From SHVO01 sp041906145 (GTDB taxonomy: Bacteria > Pseudomonadota > Alphaproteobacteria > Rhodospirillales > Rhodospirillaceae): a stretch of DNA of 64,000 bases. The notes under the pieces are model-generated. The model ran no database searches. It saw nothing but the letters and a program-made list of their open reading frames with translations, and had not been told where the DNA came from. Numbering within the stretch: the first letter of the stretch is position 1; each line of letters opens with the position of its first letter. The stretch is taken from contig JAYRJU010000002.1 in assembly GCA_041906145.1 (NCBI GenBank), forward strand, positions 632,177 through 696,176, given 5' to 3'. Made by a program: the position numbers and the translations under genes. Positions 1 through 8,665 of the stretch are shown one piece after another.

Positions 1-87
1 CTGCAGCGTGCAGTGCTGCAGGCGGCCAAGAGCCTGGAGTCGGCTGCCGCCAATGCGCTTCCCCGGCCGGCGTTCGCCCGCGCTTAA
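1..87 (+). CDS. C-terminal end of an unidentified protein (partial)
   Basis: An open frame enters at base 1 and stops at a TAA at 85-87. It gives 28 residues rich in Ala and Leu, ending in PRPAFARA. A strong hairpin terminator follows 17 bases later, which supports a real gene end. The fragment is too short to assign a family. Confidence 0.5.
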   Translation: MQRAVLQAAKSLESAAANALPRPAFARA

Positions 88-104
88 TCTCAATCTAGAC
101 GTTG

Positions 105-138
105 GGCCGCCCCGCCTTCGGTGGGGCGGCCTTTTTCT
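105..138 (+). terminator. Rho-independent terminator
   Basis: GGCCGCCCC at 105-113 pairs with GGGGCGGCC at 123-131. The helix continues inward to a TTC/TTCG-type loop at 117-120, and a T-rich run (TTTTTCTTT) follows at 132-140. It ends the partial gene at 1-87 and insulates purU from it. Confidence 0.85.
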
Positions 139-204
139 TTGTCTTGAGGGGGAAGGGGCCGCTCGCCTATACCCTACCGGCCAAACAACAATGGAACTGT
201 GCCA

Positions 205-1062
205 ATGACTGCGGGCAAATATATCGCGAACATCACCTGTCCCGACGCGACGGGACTGGTTGCCGCGGTATCCGGATTCCTGCGCGATCATCAGTGCTTC
301 ATGGACGAGTCGTCCCAATACGGCGACCCGAATACCCGCCGCTTTTTCATGCGCGCCGTTTTCACACGTTCACCGCAAAGTCCGACGTCGGAAGTGCTTG
401 AGCAGAAGTTCGCCGAAGTCGCGCAGACGTTTCAAATGGAATGGAGTTTCACGCCGGCGGAAGAGCGTCCGCGCGTTCTGATCGCCGTATCGAAGTTCGG
501 TCATTGCCTCAACGATCTTCTGCATCGCTGGCACACGGGGCAGATGCCGATCGATATCGCGGGCGTGTTCTCAAATCACGAGGACATGCGTTCGCTTGTA
601 GAATGGCACGAAATTCCCTACGCGTATCTTCCCATCACGCCCGATACTAAGCGGCAGCAGGAAGCTGCGTGGCTGCGAATGGTTGATGACCTCGACATCG
701 ATCTGGTCGTGCTCGCCCGTTATATGCAGGTGCTTTCACCCGAGGCCGCTAAATGCCTATCGGGGCATTGCATCAACATCCACCATTCGTTCCTGCCGAG
801 TTTCATGGGCGCCAGGCCCTATCAGCAGGCGTATGAACGCGGCGTCAAAATCATCGGCGCTACCGCGCATTATGTAACCGACGGTTTGGACGAGGGGCCG
901 ATCATCGAGCAGGCTGTCGAGCGTGTCGACCATACCCATTCCGAACGCGATATGATCGGCATCGGGCGCGATTTGGAAAATGTGGTGCTCGCCCGCGCGG
1001 TGAAGTATCACGCGGAACGACGCGTGCTTCTGAACGGCCATAAGACAGTCGTTTTCCGTTAA
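205..1062 (+). CDS. purU: Formyltetrahydrofolate deformylase
   Basis: PurU hydrolyses 10-formyl-tetrahydrofolate to formate and tetrahydrofolate in the cytoplasm, balancing one-carbon pools and supplying formate for purine synthesis. The 285-residue product has an N-terminal ACT domain (about residues 6-85) and a formyltransferase fold (about 90-285). The conserved core NIHHSFLPSFMGARPY is followed by the VTDGLDEGPII loop, which carries the catalytic Asp region. The length is normal for the family. I prefer the ATG at 205; a GTG at 199 is in frame two codons upstream and cannot be excluded. It is monocistronic: a terminator precedes it and divK follows after about 200 bp. Confidence 0.95.
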   Translation: MTAGKYIANITCPDATGLVAAVSGFLRDHQCFMDESSQYGDPNTRRFFMRAVFTRSPQSPTSEVLEQKFAEVAQTFQMEWSFTPAEERPRVLIAVSKFGHCLNDLLHRWHTGQMPIDIAGVFSNHEDMRSLVEWHEIPYAYLPITPDTKRQQEAAWLRMVDDLDIDLVVLARYMQVLSPEAAKCLSGHCINIHHSFLPSFMGARPYQQAYERGVKIIGATAHYVTDGLDEGPIIEQAVERVDHTHSERDMIGIGRDLENVVLARAVKYHAERRVLLNGHKTVVFR

Positions 1063-1136
1063 TTTGAGTGATCGCGGCGCGGGGCTATAGTCCCGCGTGC
1101 AGAGGCAGGTGGACGCGAGCAAAGGCTGTATATGCC

Positions 1137-1164
1137 TTGCGTCGCGGGCGCCGTGCACTATACT
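1137..1164 (+). promoter_or_regulatory. Putative sigma70-type promoter of divK
   Basis: TTGCGT (1137-1142) and TATACT (1159-1164) are separated by 16 bases, about 100 bp upstream of the divK ATG. The match is by eye only. No CtrA-type full site was found beside it. Confidence 0.35.
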
Positions 1165-1261
1165 TATTTTAGTCGAAACCAGTGCGCGCGGGTCTCTAGA
1201 TTTGCCCGCGTGGCCATGGCAATACGGCTGCCAGGAAACGTCGAGACCAGCACGTCAAGCT

Positions 1262-1642
1262 ATGTCGAAGACCATTCTCATCGTCGAAGATAACGAGTTG
1301 AACATGAAACTGTTCAACGACCTCCTGCAGGCGCACGGCTACAACACGTTGCAAGCCAAGGATGGGCGCGTTGTCGTGGATATCACGCGCAAGAACCGGC
1401 CTGACCTGATTTTGATGGATATCCAGCTGCCCGAGATCTCCGGCCTGGAAATCACCAAGATGCTGAAAGCCGATGACGATCTTCGCTCGATCCCCGTTGT
1501 CGCTATCACCGCCTTTGCCATGAAAGGCGACGAGCAGAAGATTCGCAATGGCGGCTGCGATGGGTATATCGCCAAGCCGATCTCGGTCGCGAGCTTCCTC
1601 CAGACCGTATCGCGCTTCCTTGAGCCGCAAGCGGCCCAATAG
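1262..1642 (+). CDS. divK: Single-domain response regulator, DivK family
   Basis: A 126-residue stand-alone receiver domain with no output domain. In Alphaproteobacteria DivK is phosphorylated by DivJ/PleC-type kinases and controls CckA and thereby CtrA, setting cell-cycle progression and polarity. The acidic pair is at residues 10-11, the phospho-acceptor is Asp53 in LILMDIQLPE, Thr83 is in the AITAFAM strand and Lys105 is in YIAKPIS, so every receiver signature residue is present. A longer in-frame open stretch begins at 1097, but the ATG at 1262 gives the normal family length. pleD, its usual neighbour in Caulobacter, is absent; a terminator and rpmG follow. Confidence 0.93.
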   Translation: MSKTILIVEDNELNMKLFNDLLQAHGYNTLQAKDGRVVVDITRKNRPDLILMDIQLPEISGLEITKMLKADDDLRSIPVVAITAFAMKGDEQKIRNGGCDGYIAKPISVASFLQTVSRFLEPQAAQ

Positions 1643-1653
1643 TCTGCTTCGTC

Positions 1654-1686
1654 CTAAAAGCAAAAGCCCGCCGTGAGGCGGGCTTC
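1654..1686. terminator. Bidirectional terminator between divK and rpmG
   Basis: AGCCCGCC (1665-1672), loop GTGA, then GGCGGGCT (1677-1684). The A-rich stretch on its left (CAAAAGCAAAA) becomes a T-run on the minus strand. The hairpin can therefore end both divK (+) and rpmG (-). Confidence 0.8.
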
Positions 1687-1711
1687 ATAACTCATCGCTA
1701 TGATGCGATGG

Positions 1712-1879
1712 CTATTTAATTTTGCCTTCTTTGAACTCGACGTGCTTACGCACGACGGGATCATACTTCTTGAACACCAGCTTTTCGGTCTTCGTGCGCG
1801 GGTTCTTCTTCGTCACGTAGTAGTACCCCGTGCCGGCGGTGCTCTCGAGCTTGATCTGGATCGTGGCTGGCTTTGCCAT
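1712..1879 (-). CDS. rpmG: 50S ribosomal protein L33
   Basis: A 55-residue minus-strand gene from ATG (1877-1879) to TAG (1712-1714), below the size of most ORF filters. The protein begins MAKPATIQIKLESTAGTGYY and ends VEFKEGKIK, a textbook L33 of the large ribosomal subunit. There are no cysteines, so this is the zinc-independent form. It is monocistronic, with the bidirectional hairpin at 1654-1686 downstream and the S41 protease gene ending about 120 bp upstream on the same strand. Confidence 0.97.
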   Translation of the reverse strand: MAKPATIQIKLESTAGTGYYYVTKKNPRTKTEKLVFKKYDPVVRKHVEFKEGKIK

Positions 1880-2001
1880 GGTATTTACCTTGTCGCTTCT
1901 CTAAACGCCTGCGATTACGCGAGGCGGGTGCAATTGAGCGGCGCACAATACACTGCTGCGCTGAGGTGTCAAGAAAGCCGGGGCAGCCTCACAGCACAAA
2001 A

Positions 2002-3594
2002 TTACTGTGGTTTTTCAGCAAGTTGTCTGGCGCCGCCCTGACGGGCCTGGGCATAGAGGGCGGGATCCTGCACGAGCCGGCGCGCGACCTCGAGATCAAG
2101 CGCCCGGTCGGGATGGGCTTCCGGGGGGCAGGCGGCACGCAATTCCTCCAAGCCCTGAGCTTCCGCCGGCGGTGAGCGCCAGCCGTTCATGAGCTCCGCG
2201 GGCAGGCCTCCGCCATTGAAGATCCGCCCCACCGTATCGGTCAACGTCGCACTGTCGCCGCTGAGGCAGACGTCAGGGAGCACGCCCAAGCCATGAAGAA
2301 GCGCACCTCGCGGCGTATAGGCCCGCGACCAGGTCAGGACGATCTCTCCCTGATTCGGGAGGCGAATGACCGTCTGAACCGATCCTTTGCCAAGGCTAAC
2401 CGTGCCGACTACGGCGGCACGTTGGTTGTCCTGTAAAGCGACGGCGACGATTTCCGACGCCGAGGCGGCTCGGCCATCAATCACGACGGAGATTGGGATA
2501 CCTGCGGCGATGTCGCCCCCGTGGGCGCCGTAGAATTGCTGTGCGCCGGGATGCCGCCCGCGCAGAGCGATAATCGTGCCGCTGTCGAGAAAGAGGTCGG
2601 CAAGATCGACCGCCTGATCCAGAAGGCCACCGGGGTCGCTGCGCAGGTCCAGCACGATGCCTTGTACCGGACCCGCTTCGCGGGCCTTAATGACCGCTTT
2701 CTCGACGCTTTGAGCAGTGCGTTGGTTGAAGCTCCGGATCCGGATTTCGAGAACGCCGTTGACGGTATCTGCGATGACCGTGTCCGGGATCACAAGCTCA
2801 CGGCGAATGGCGACGGAAAATGTATCGAGAGTCTGCGGCCGGTGGACGGTCAATTGCACGACGGTATCGGCTTTGCCTTCCAGGAATTGGCGCGCTTCTT
2901 CAATCGGGCGATTGATCAAAGACATGCCATCTACGTGCGTAATCAGGTCGTCGAGTTTCAAACCGGCATTCTCGGCTGGTCCATTTTTTACGATGGATTG
3001 AATAGAAACGCCGTCCTTGGCTGCGACCACGCGAATGCCAAGGCCGATGATGCCGTCGCGAATAAGCCTGCTGCGGATTGCTTCGTCGCGACCGGCATAA
3101 CGTGAATAGGGATCGAGAACCTTCAAGGCGGGCGGGAAGATCGCTTTATAGAGCGCTTCCGAGTTCGCCATTTTCAGTGGCATCGACACCTGCCGCAGCG
3201 TGAGAATGGCCGTGAGTGTCGTCTTGACCCAAGGGTCGATGTCCCCCTGCGGTGGTGTGGCGACCGGCGGAAGGGGAACGTCCCCGTAAGTCAGCTGAAG
3301 GTCGCCGTCTTTGGCGACTGCACCGATTGCCGGGTCGATGGTGGAAAGTCCTTCAAGCGAGCGTATGAAAAGCCCAGCCATGTCGGGCTGGTTCAAGGCG
3401 CGGTCCTTGATCTCGGTAAAGCCAGTGTTGAGAACGTGCGCCATCATGGCGATGTCGATGCCGTCGACAATAACACTGCGTGGGCGGCGACCGGCATCTG
3501 GCGAGGTCGTGGAGCACGCCGCCAACGCGGTAAGACAAATCACGGCGGCGGTACGCTGAAGGGAGCGCGACAAAGGTCCGATGGAAGACATCAT
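2002..3594 (-). CDS. S41-family C-terminal processing protease, lipoprotein
   Basis: A 530-residue serine protease of the CtpA/Prc family, predicted to act in the periplasm on C-terminal tails of envelope proteins. The N terminus is a lipoprotein signal with lipobox LAAC (Cys27). A PDZ domain lies at about 182-252. The S41 domain holds the catalytic Ser378 in GRAASASEI and Lys403 in GKGSVQ, spaced 25 residues apart as in Prc. The start overlaps the rnr stop by 4 bp, so translation is probably coupled. It is the last gene of the ruvX-to-S41 minus-strand run. An RNase R, topoisomerase and protease operon suggests simple housekeeping co-expression rather than a pathway. Confidence 0.9.
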   Translation of the reverse strand: MMSSIGPLSRSLQRTAAVICLTALAACSTTSPDAGRRPRSVIVDGIDIAMMAHVLNTGFTEIKDRALNQPDMAGLFIRSLEGLSTIDPAIGAVAKDGDLQLTYGDVPLPPVATPPQGDIDPWVKTTLTAILTLRQVSMPLKMANSEALYKAIFPPALKVLDPYSRYAGRDEAIRSRLIRDGIIGLGIRVVAAKDGVSIQSIVKNGPAENAGLKLDDLITHVDGMSLINRPIEEARQFLEGKADTVVQLTVHRPQTLDTFSVAIRRELVIPDTVIADTVNGVLEIRIRSFNQRTAQSVEKAVIKAREAGPVQGIVLDLRSDPGGLLDQAVDLADLFLDSGTIIALRGRHPGAQQFYGAHGGDIAAGIPISVVIDGRAASASEIVAVALQDNQRAAVVGTVSLGKGSVQTVIRLPNQGEIVLTWSRAYTPRGALLHGLGVLPDVCLSGDSATLTDTVGRIFNGGGLPAELMNGWRSPPAEAQGLEELRAACPPEAHPDRALDLEVARRLVQDPALYAQARQGGARQLAEKPQ

Positions 3595-5891
3595 CGCCGG
3601 CGGCTTCTTACTTTCTGCCGGCCGGGTTTTGCACGGCGCTCTCGCTGCTTTTCATGACCATGTCTCCCGCGGTCCGCTGATCCGACCCGGTCAGCGTATT
3701 CGAAGACGATGCTGCCTGCCACCTCGTTGGTCTCGACAAGGCGGACGTCGATCACATCGCCGACGCGCAACTCGAGTTTGCGGCGGCGGCCGACCAGGCG
3801 GTGGCCTTTTTCGTCATGATCATAGAAATCCTGGGGAAGGTGGCGCATCGGCAAAATGCCGTCCGCGCCGGTCTCTTCGAGTGTTACGAACGCGCCAAAA
3901 CGGCTGACGCCGCTGATGCGGCCCACGAACACGGCGCCCGCGCGATCACGCAGATAAAGCGCGGCGAAGCGATCGACTGTTTGACGCTCCGCCATCGCGG
4001 CGCGGCGCTCGGTTGATGAGATATGCTCGGTCGTCGCAACCAAGTCCTGGTCACGGTGAGGATCCCAGCCGCCTTCCCCCAGCTTGTTCGCCGCAATGAG
4101 CGCGCGGTGCACAAGAAGATCGGAATAGCGGCGAATGGGCGAGGTGAAGTGCGCATATTTACGCAAACCCAGACCGTAATGTCCGATGTTCTCAGGGCTG
4201 TAGACCGCCTGGGCCTGCGTGCGGAGCACCAGCGTATTCACCATGCTTTCGTGCGGACTGTCCTTCACCTGACGCAGCAGCCGGTTGAACTCCTGCGGCC
4301 GCGCCGAACCCGGGCTAGGAAACTTGAGGCCGACGCTCTCCATCGCCTCTTGCAGGTTCTCGATCCGCTCAGGATCGGGGCGGTCATGCACACGGTATAC
4401 AGCCGGATAAGCGGAGCGTGAGAGAGTCTCCGCGGCGGCAACGTTGGCCGCAATCATGAACTCCTCGATCAACTTGTGGCTGTCGTATCGTTCGCGAGGC
4501 GTAACGCCGAGGATCTTTCCGGTTTCCCGATCCACGATGATCTTGCGTTCTATGATGTTAAGTTCGAGCGTGCCGCGTTTCGCGCGGGCGCGGTCCAAGG
4601 ATTCGTACGCACCGTAGAGCGCCGGAATGATCTCGGCCATTAGCGGCCCGGTCGTGTCGTCGGGCTGGCCGTCCTTCGCGCGTTGGACCTGCGTATAGGT
4701 GAGGCGTGCGACGGACCGCATCATGCCGCGGATGATCTGGTGGCGCAGAAGCTTGCCGTCGGCGTCGATCCACATGTGCGCGGCAAGACATGGCCTGTCT
4801 TCTTTTGGCTTCAGCGAGCACCAGCCGTTGGAAAGCTCTTCCGGCAGCATCGGGACGACGCGGTCGGGGAAATAAACAGAATTGCCGCGGGCATACGCGT
4901 CACGATCCAACGCATCGCCCGGGCGCACGTACCAGGAGACGTCGGCGATCGCGACCAAGAGGTGCCAACCACCGGCGTTCTGCGGGTCCGAATCCGGCTC
5001 CGCCCAAACGGCGTCGTCGAAGTCGCGCGCATCTTCGCCGTCGATCGTCACCAACGGGATTTGGCGCAGATCGACGCGCTGTCCCATGGGCGCCGCTTTG
5101 GAGCGCTCTGCTTGCTGCGCGGCGGCTTCGGAGAAGATATGAGGCAGTCCGTGGGTGTGGATCGCAATCAGACTGAGATTGCGGCTGGCATCCATTGGGC
5201 CCAAACGCTCAAGAATGCGGGCGCGCTGCGGGCCGTGTTTGGGATCTTCGTAGACTTCCGCCGCGACGAGATCGCCTGGCACCGCATCCTTCGCGTCCCG
5301 CGGCGAAATCCACACTTCGTAGCGGTACTTCTTATCGACGGGGCGGAGATAACCGCCTTTACCTTCGGCGCCGGGTTCATAGACCCCAAGCAGGCGCGAC
5401 GGCGCCGTGGCGAGTTTCTTGATCGGCCTCGCTTCGAAACTATTGTCACCGGCCGGAAGGATCTTCGCGAGGATGCGGTCGCCGACGCCGACGGTGAAAC
5501 GCCGCTCGCGGCCTTTCAGGATTTTGGAGGGCTGACGGACGAGGATTGTCGGCGGAGGTGCGTCGGAGTCCCACTTCAAGGGTTTGCCGTACATATCGCC
5601 TTCGCGGTCCGAATGGGTAACTTCAATCGCATCGACGGCCTGCATGGCCCCATGTGCGCCCACGCGCTTGCCTTCGCCGCCGACCACGGCGCCCGAGACC
5701 TTGAGGTCCTTGAGGATGGCTTTCAGCGCAATCTTCTCGGCGCCCTTGAGGCCGAACGCGCGCGCGATCTCACGCTTGCCGACCTGGGTGGTCGACTCTT
5801 GGATGAACTTGAGGATTTCGTCTCGCGTCGGGAGCGGCGATGTATGGCCGCTTTTTGATTTCGCTTTTTTTGGCGACTTGTCCCGGTTCAA
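3591..5891 (-). CDS. rnr: Ribonuclease R
   Basis: A 766-residue 3'-5' exoribonuclease of the RNB family that degrades structured RNA and takes part in rRNA and tmRNA-linked quality control. It has an N-terminal winged-helix region (about 20-80), cold-shock OB folds (about 80-260), the RNB catalytic domain with IDGEDARDFDDAV (acidic ligands Asp284, 287, 290, 292-293), and a C-terminal S1 domain (VFVGRISGVSRFGAFV) followed by a basic tail. The only start giving a full N terminus is a TTG at 5889-5891, immediately after the topA TAG with no intervening base. This suggests termination-reinitiation coupling. Confidence 0.95.
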   Translation of the reverse strand: MNRDKSPKKAKSKSGHTSPLPTRDEILKFIQESTTQVGKREIARAFGLKGAEKIALKAILKDLKVSGAVVGGEGKRVGAHGAMQAVDAIEVTHSDREGDMYGKPLKWDSDAPPPTILVRQPSKILKGRERRFTVGVGDRILAKILPAGDNSFEARPIKKLATAPSRLLGVYEPGAEGKGGYLRPVDKKYRYEVWISPRDAKDAVPGDLVAAEVYEDPKHGPQRARILERLGPMDASRNLSLIAIHTHGLPHIFSEAAAQQAERSKAAPMGQRVDLRQIPLVTIDGEDARDFDDAVWAEPDSDPQNAGGWHLLVAIADVSWYVRPGDALDRDAYARGNSVYFPDRVVPMLPEELSNGWCSLKPKEDRPCLAAHMWIDADGKLLRHQIIRGMMRSVARLTYTQVQRAKDGQPDDTTGPLMAEIIPALYGAYESLDRARAKRGTLELNIIERKIIVDRETGKILGVTPRERYDSHKLIEEFMIAANVAAAETLSRSAYPAVYRVHDRPDPERIENLQEAMESVGLKFPSPGSARPQEFNRLLRQVKDSPHESMVNTLVLRTQAQAVYSPENIGHYGLGLRKYAHFTSPIRRYSDLLVHRALIAANKLGEGGWDPHRDQDLVATTEHISSTERRAAMAERQTVDRFAALYLRDRAGAVFVGRISGVSRFGAFVTLEETGADGILPMRHLPQDFYDHDEKGHRLVGRRRKLELRVGDVIDVRLVETNEVAGSIVFEYADRVGSADRGRHGHEKQRERRAKPGRQKVRSRRR

Positions 5892-8552
5892 CTACGCATC
5901 CGCTGATTTACGGGCTGTTTTGCCCTTGCCCTTCGTTGCCGGCTCCTTGGCGGCCTTCGCGGCCAACAAAGCGACGGCGGAATCGACGCTTACATTCGTT
6001 GCGTCCATGTCCTTGGGCAATGTCGCCCGAACCTGGCCATGTTGTACATAGGGTCCGAAGCGTCCCGACCGTAATGTAATGGCACGGCCATCTTGCGGGT
6101 GGTTACCGAGCGTTTTGGCGGCTCCGGCGCCCTTGCGGCCGGGTTTATTCCGGCCTTCGGCGATCACAACGACGGCGCGGTTGAGGCCGATCTCGAGGAC
6201 GTCGTCATCTTTGCCGAGCGATTGATACTTGTCGCCGTACTTGAGATACGGCCCGAAGCGGCCGATGCCGGCCACGATCATTTCGCCGGACTCTGGATCC
6301 ACGCCGATTTCACGCGGCAGCGACAAGAGCTTCAGAGCGCGGTCGAGATCGACGGCATTCGGGTCGGTGCCTTTCGGGAGCGACGCGCGTTTCGGCTTTG
6401 GAACCTTCGGCTTGGCGGCTTTTTTCTTTTTCTTCTTCCCGTCCGCAACGACCTCTTCAGGTTCCGGCGGAGGCGGCGGGGCGGGCGCCGGGGCGACCTC
6501 TTCACCACCAAGCTGAACGTAGGGACCATAAGGACCGATACGCAACGTAACCTTCAGGCCCGTGGCTGGATCGCTGCCCAACTCTTTCGGGCCGTCCATC
6601 GCCTGGCCGGGGCCGGCGTCGGGTGCGCCAAGCGGGCGCGTGTAACGGCACTCAGGGTAGCGGCTACAGCCGATGAAGGAGCCGAACTTGCCGAATTTCA
6701 GCCCAATGCGTCCCTCGGCGCACGCCGGACACTGGCGCGGATTGCTGCCGTCGGCGCGGGCTGGGAACAGATGTGGCTCAAGCAAGGCATCCACGGCGTC
6801 AATCACAGCCGTGCGGGTGAGATCTTTGGTTCCGTCAATAGCGGCGATGAAATCGCGCCAAAAGTCGGCGAGCACTTTCTTCCAGTTCAGGCGTCCGCCG
6901 GAAATGTCGTCGAGCTGTTCTTCAAGGTCGGCGGTGAAGCTGTATTCGACGTAGCGCTCGAAATAGCTTTCGAGGAATGCGATGACCACGCGGCCGCGAT
7001 CTTCCGGAATGAACCGACGGTTATCCATGCGCACATATTTGCGGTCTTGGAGAACCTGGATGATCGATGCGTAGGTCGAGGGACGCCCGATGCCTTGTTC
7101 TTCGAGCGCCTTGACCAGGCTAGCTTCGGAGAAGCGCGGCGGCGGCTGCGTGAAGTGCTGTTCCGGCGTCACTGTCGTTACCGACAGCGGCTGGCCCTCG
7201 CTCATAGCGGGCAAGATATTGCCGAGATTTTCGTCGTCATCCTCGCTCGTCGCGGCGGCGGACCCTGTGTCTTCATAGGCCTCAAGAAACCCTTTGAACA
7301 CAATGGTCGAACCGCTGGCGCGCAGATTGGTCTGGCTATCCGGGGTCGAGGCGACCACGGACACCTGATCGAGCACTGCCGATTCCATTTGGCTGGCGAC
7401 GGTACGTTTCCAGATCAGTTCATAGAGCTTGAGCTGATCGGGGGTGACGTACTTCGCGACGATATCCGGCGTACGTGCGGGATCGGTCGGGCGGATCGCT
7501 TCGTGCGCTTCCTGAGCGTTTTTCGCCTTGGTCTTATAAATGCGGGCTTCGCTGGGCACGTACCTCTTGCCGTAACGCTCGCCGATGAGGCCGCGTACGG
7601 TGTTGATCGCATCGGCGTCCATTTGAACGCCGTCTGTTCGCATATAAGTGATGAGACCTGTGGTTTCGCCGCCAATCTCGACGCCTTCGTAAAGTTTCTG
7701 CGCGATGTCCATGGTCTGGCGCGCCGAGAAATAAAGACGTCGCGAGGCATCCTGTTGGAGCGTCGATGTCGTAAACGGCGGATATGGACGGCGTTGTTTG
7801 CTCTTCTTTTCGACGGAGACGACCTTAAAGGCGCCGCTACGCACCATCCCGGCGGCGCGCTCAGCTTTCGCGGCGTCGTTCAGGTCGAACTTATCGAGCT
7901 TCTTGCCGTCGAGATGGGTGAGGCGGGCGGTGAACGGTTCCTTCGCGGCGGTCGCCATGTCGGCGCCCACGGTCCAGTATTCCTCGGCCTTGAATTTCTC
8001 GATTTCCAGTTCCCGGTCGCAGATCATGCGAAGGGCGACGGACTGCACACGGCCCGCCGACTTGCTGCCCGGTAGCTTGCGCCACAAGACCGGCGAAAGG
8101 GTGAAGCCGACAAGGTAGTCCAGCGCGCGGCGCGCCAGATACGCGTCGATCAGCTCGCGATCCAGCTCGCGCGGATGCTCCATGGCTTCCAGCACGGCTT
8201 TCTTGGTGATGGCATTAAAGGTCACGCGCTTGACCGGTTGACCGTTTAGCGCCTTGCTGCGGTTCAGCTCTTCCAGCACGTGCCAAGAGATCGCCTCACC
8301 CTCGCGGTCAGGGTCGGTCGCGAGGATCAGGCCCTTCGCACCCTTTAAAGCGGTGACGATTTCTTTGAGATGCTTTTGTGACGAGGCATCGACTTCCCAA
8401 TCCATTGCGAAGTCTTCGTCGGGGCGGACGGACCCGTCCTTCGGTGGCAAGTCGCGGATATGGCCATAGGAGGCGAGCACCTTAAAGTCGGTGCCGAGAT
8501 ACTTATTGATGGTCTTCGCCTTGGCCGGCGACTCAACGATAACGACCTGCAT
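5892..8552 (-). CDS. topA: DNA topoisomerase I
   Basis: An 886-residue type IA topoisomerase that relaxes negative supercoils. The Toprim domain (residues 1-115) holds Glu7 and the ATDPDREGEA motif with Asp80, Asp82 and Asp84-region acidic residues. The active-site tyrosine is Tyr303 in ITYMRTDG. After the core, one classical C4 zinc finger (CPAC...GCSRYPEC, about residue 605 on) is followed by several degenerate C-terminal repeats of the RFGPYLKYGDK type separated by a Pro- and Lys-rich linker. This is the usual alphaproteobacterial form. It sits between dprA (113-bp gap) and rnr (no gap). Confidence 0.97.
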   Translation of the reverse strand: MQVVIVESPAKAKTINKYLGTDFKVLASYGHIRDLPPKDGSVRPDEDFAMDWEVDASSQKHLKEIVTALKGAKGLILATDPDREGEAISWHVLEELNRSKALNGQPVKRVTFNAITKKAVLEAMEHPRELDRELIDAYLARRALDYLVGFTLSPVLWRKLPGSKSAGRVQSVALRMICDRELEIEKFKAEEYWTVGADMATAAKEPFTARLTHLDGKKLDKFDLNDAAKAERAAGMVRSGAFKVVSVEKKSKQRRPYPPFTTSTLQQDASRRLYFSARQTMDIAQKLYEGVEIGGETTGLITYMRTDGVQMDADAINTVRGLIGERYGKRYVPSEARIYKTKAKNAQEAHEAIRPTDPARTPDIVAKYVTPDQLKLYELIWKRTVASQMESAVLDQVSVVASTPDSQTNLRASGSTIVFKGFLEAYEDTGSAAATSEDDDENLGNILPAMSEGQPLSVTTVTPEQHFTQPPPRFSEASLVKALEEQGIGRPSTYASIIQVLQDRKYVRMDNRRFIPEDRGRVVIAFLESYFERYVEYSFTADLEEQLDDISGGRLNWKKVLADFWRDFIAAIDGTKDLTRTAVIDAVDALLEPHLFPARADGSNPRQCPACAEGRIGLKFGKFGSFIGCSRYPECRYTRPLGAPDAGPGQAMDGPKELGSDPATGLKVTLRIGPYGPYVQLGGEEVAPAPAPPPPPEPEEVVADGKKKKKKAAKPKVPKPKRASLPKGTDPNAVDLDRALKLLSLPREIGVDPESGEMIVAGIGRFGPYLKYGDKYQSLGKDDDVLEIGLNRAVVVIAEGRNKPGRKGAGAAKTLGNHPQDGRAITLRSGRFGPYVQHGQVRATLPKDMDATNVSVDSAVALLAAKAAKEPATKGKGKTARKSADA

Positions 8553-8665
8553 CGGACGACCTATCGGTTACCCACATCCACGCCGAAATGGGGAGCGGTG
8601 AACCCGCTTTTTGCATACCCCACGGCGTGTAAATTCTGGCTGATAGCTCGGAAAAGTTAAAAAAT

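Noticed and set aside
757..1158. 133-residue minus-strand open frame over the end of purU
   Set aside because: It is antisense to a clear PurU, has no family resemblance and reflects GC-rich third-position bias.
4683..5858. 391-residue plus-strand open frame opposite rnr
   Set aside because: Shadow of the RNase R coding strand; composition is the complement of real codons and no motif is seen.
6093..8075. 660-residue plus-strand open frame opposite topA
   Set aside because: Long only because of the codon bias of topA; the protein is a low-complexity mirror with no domain.
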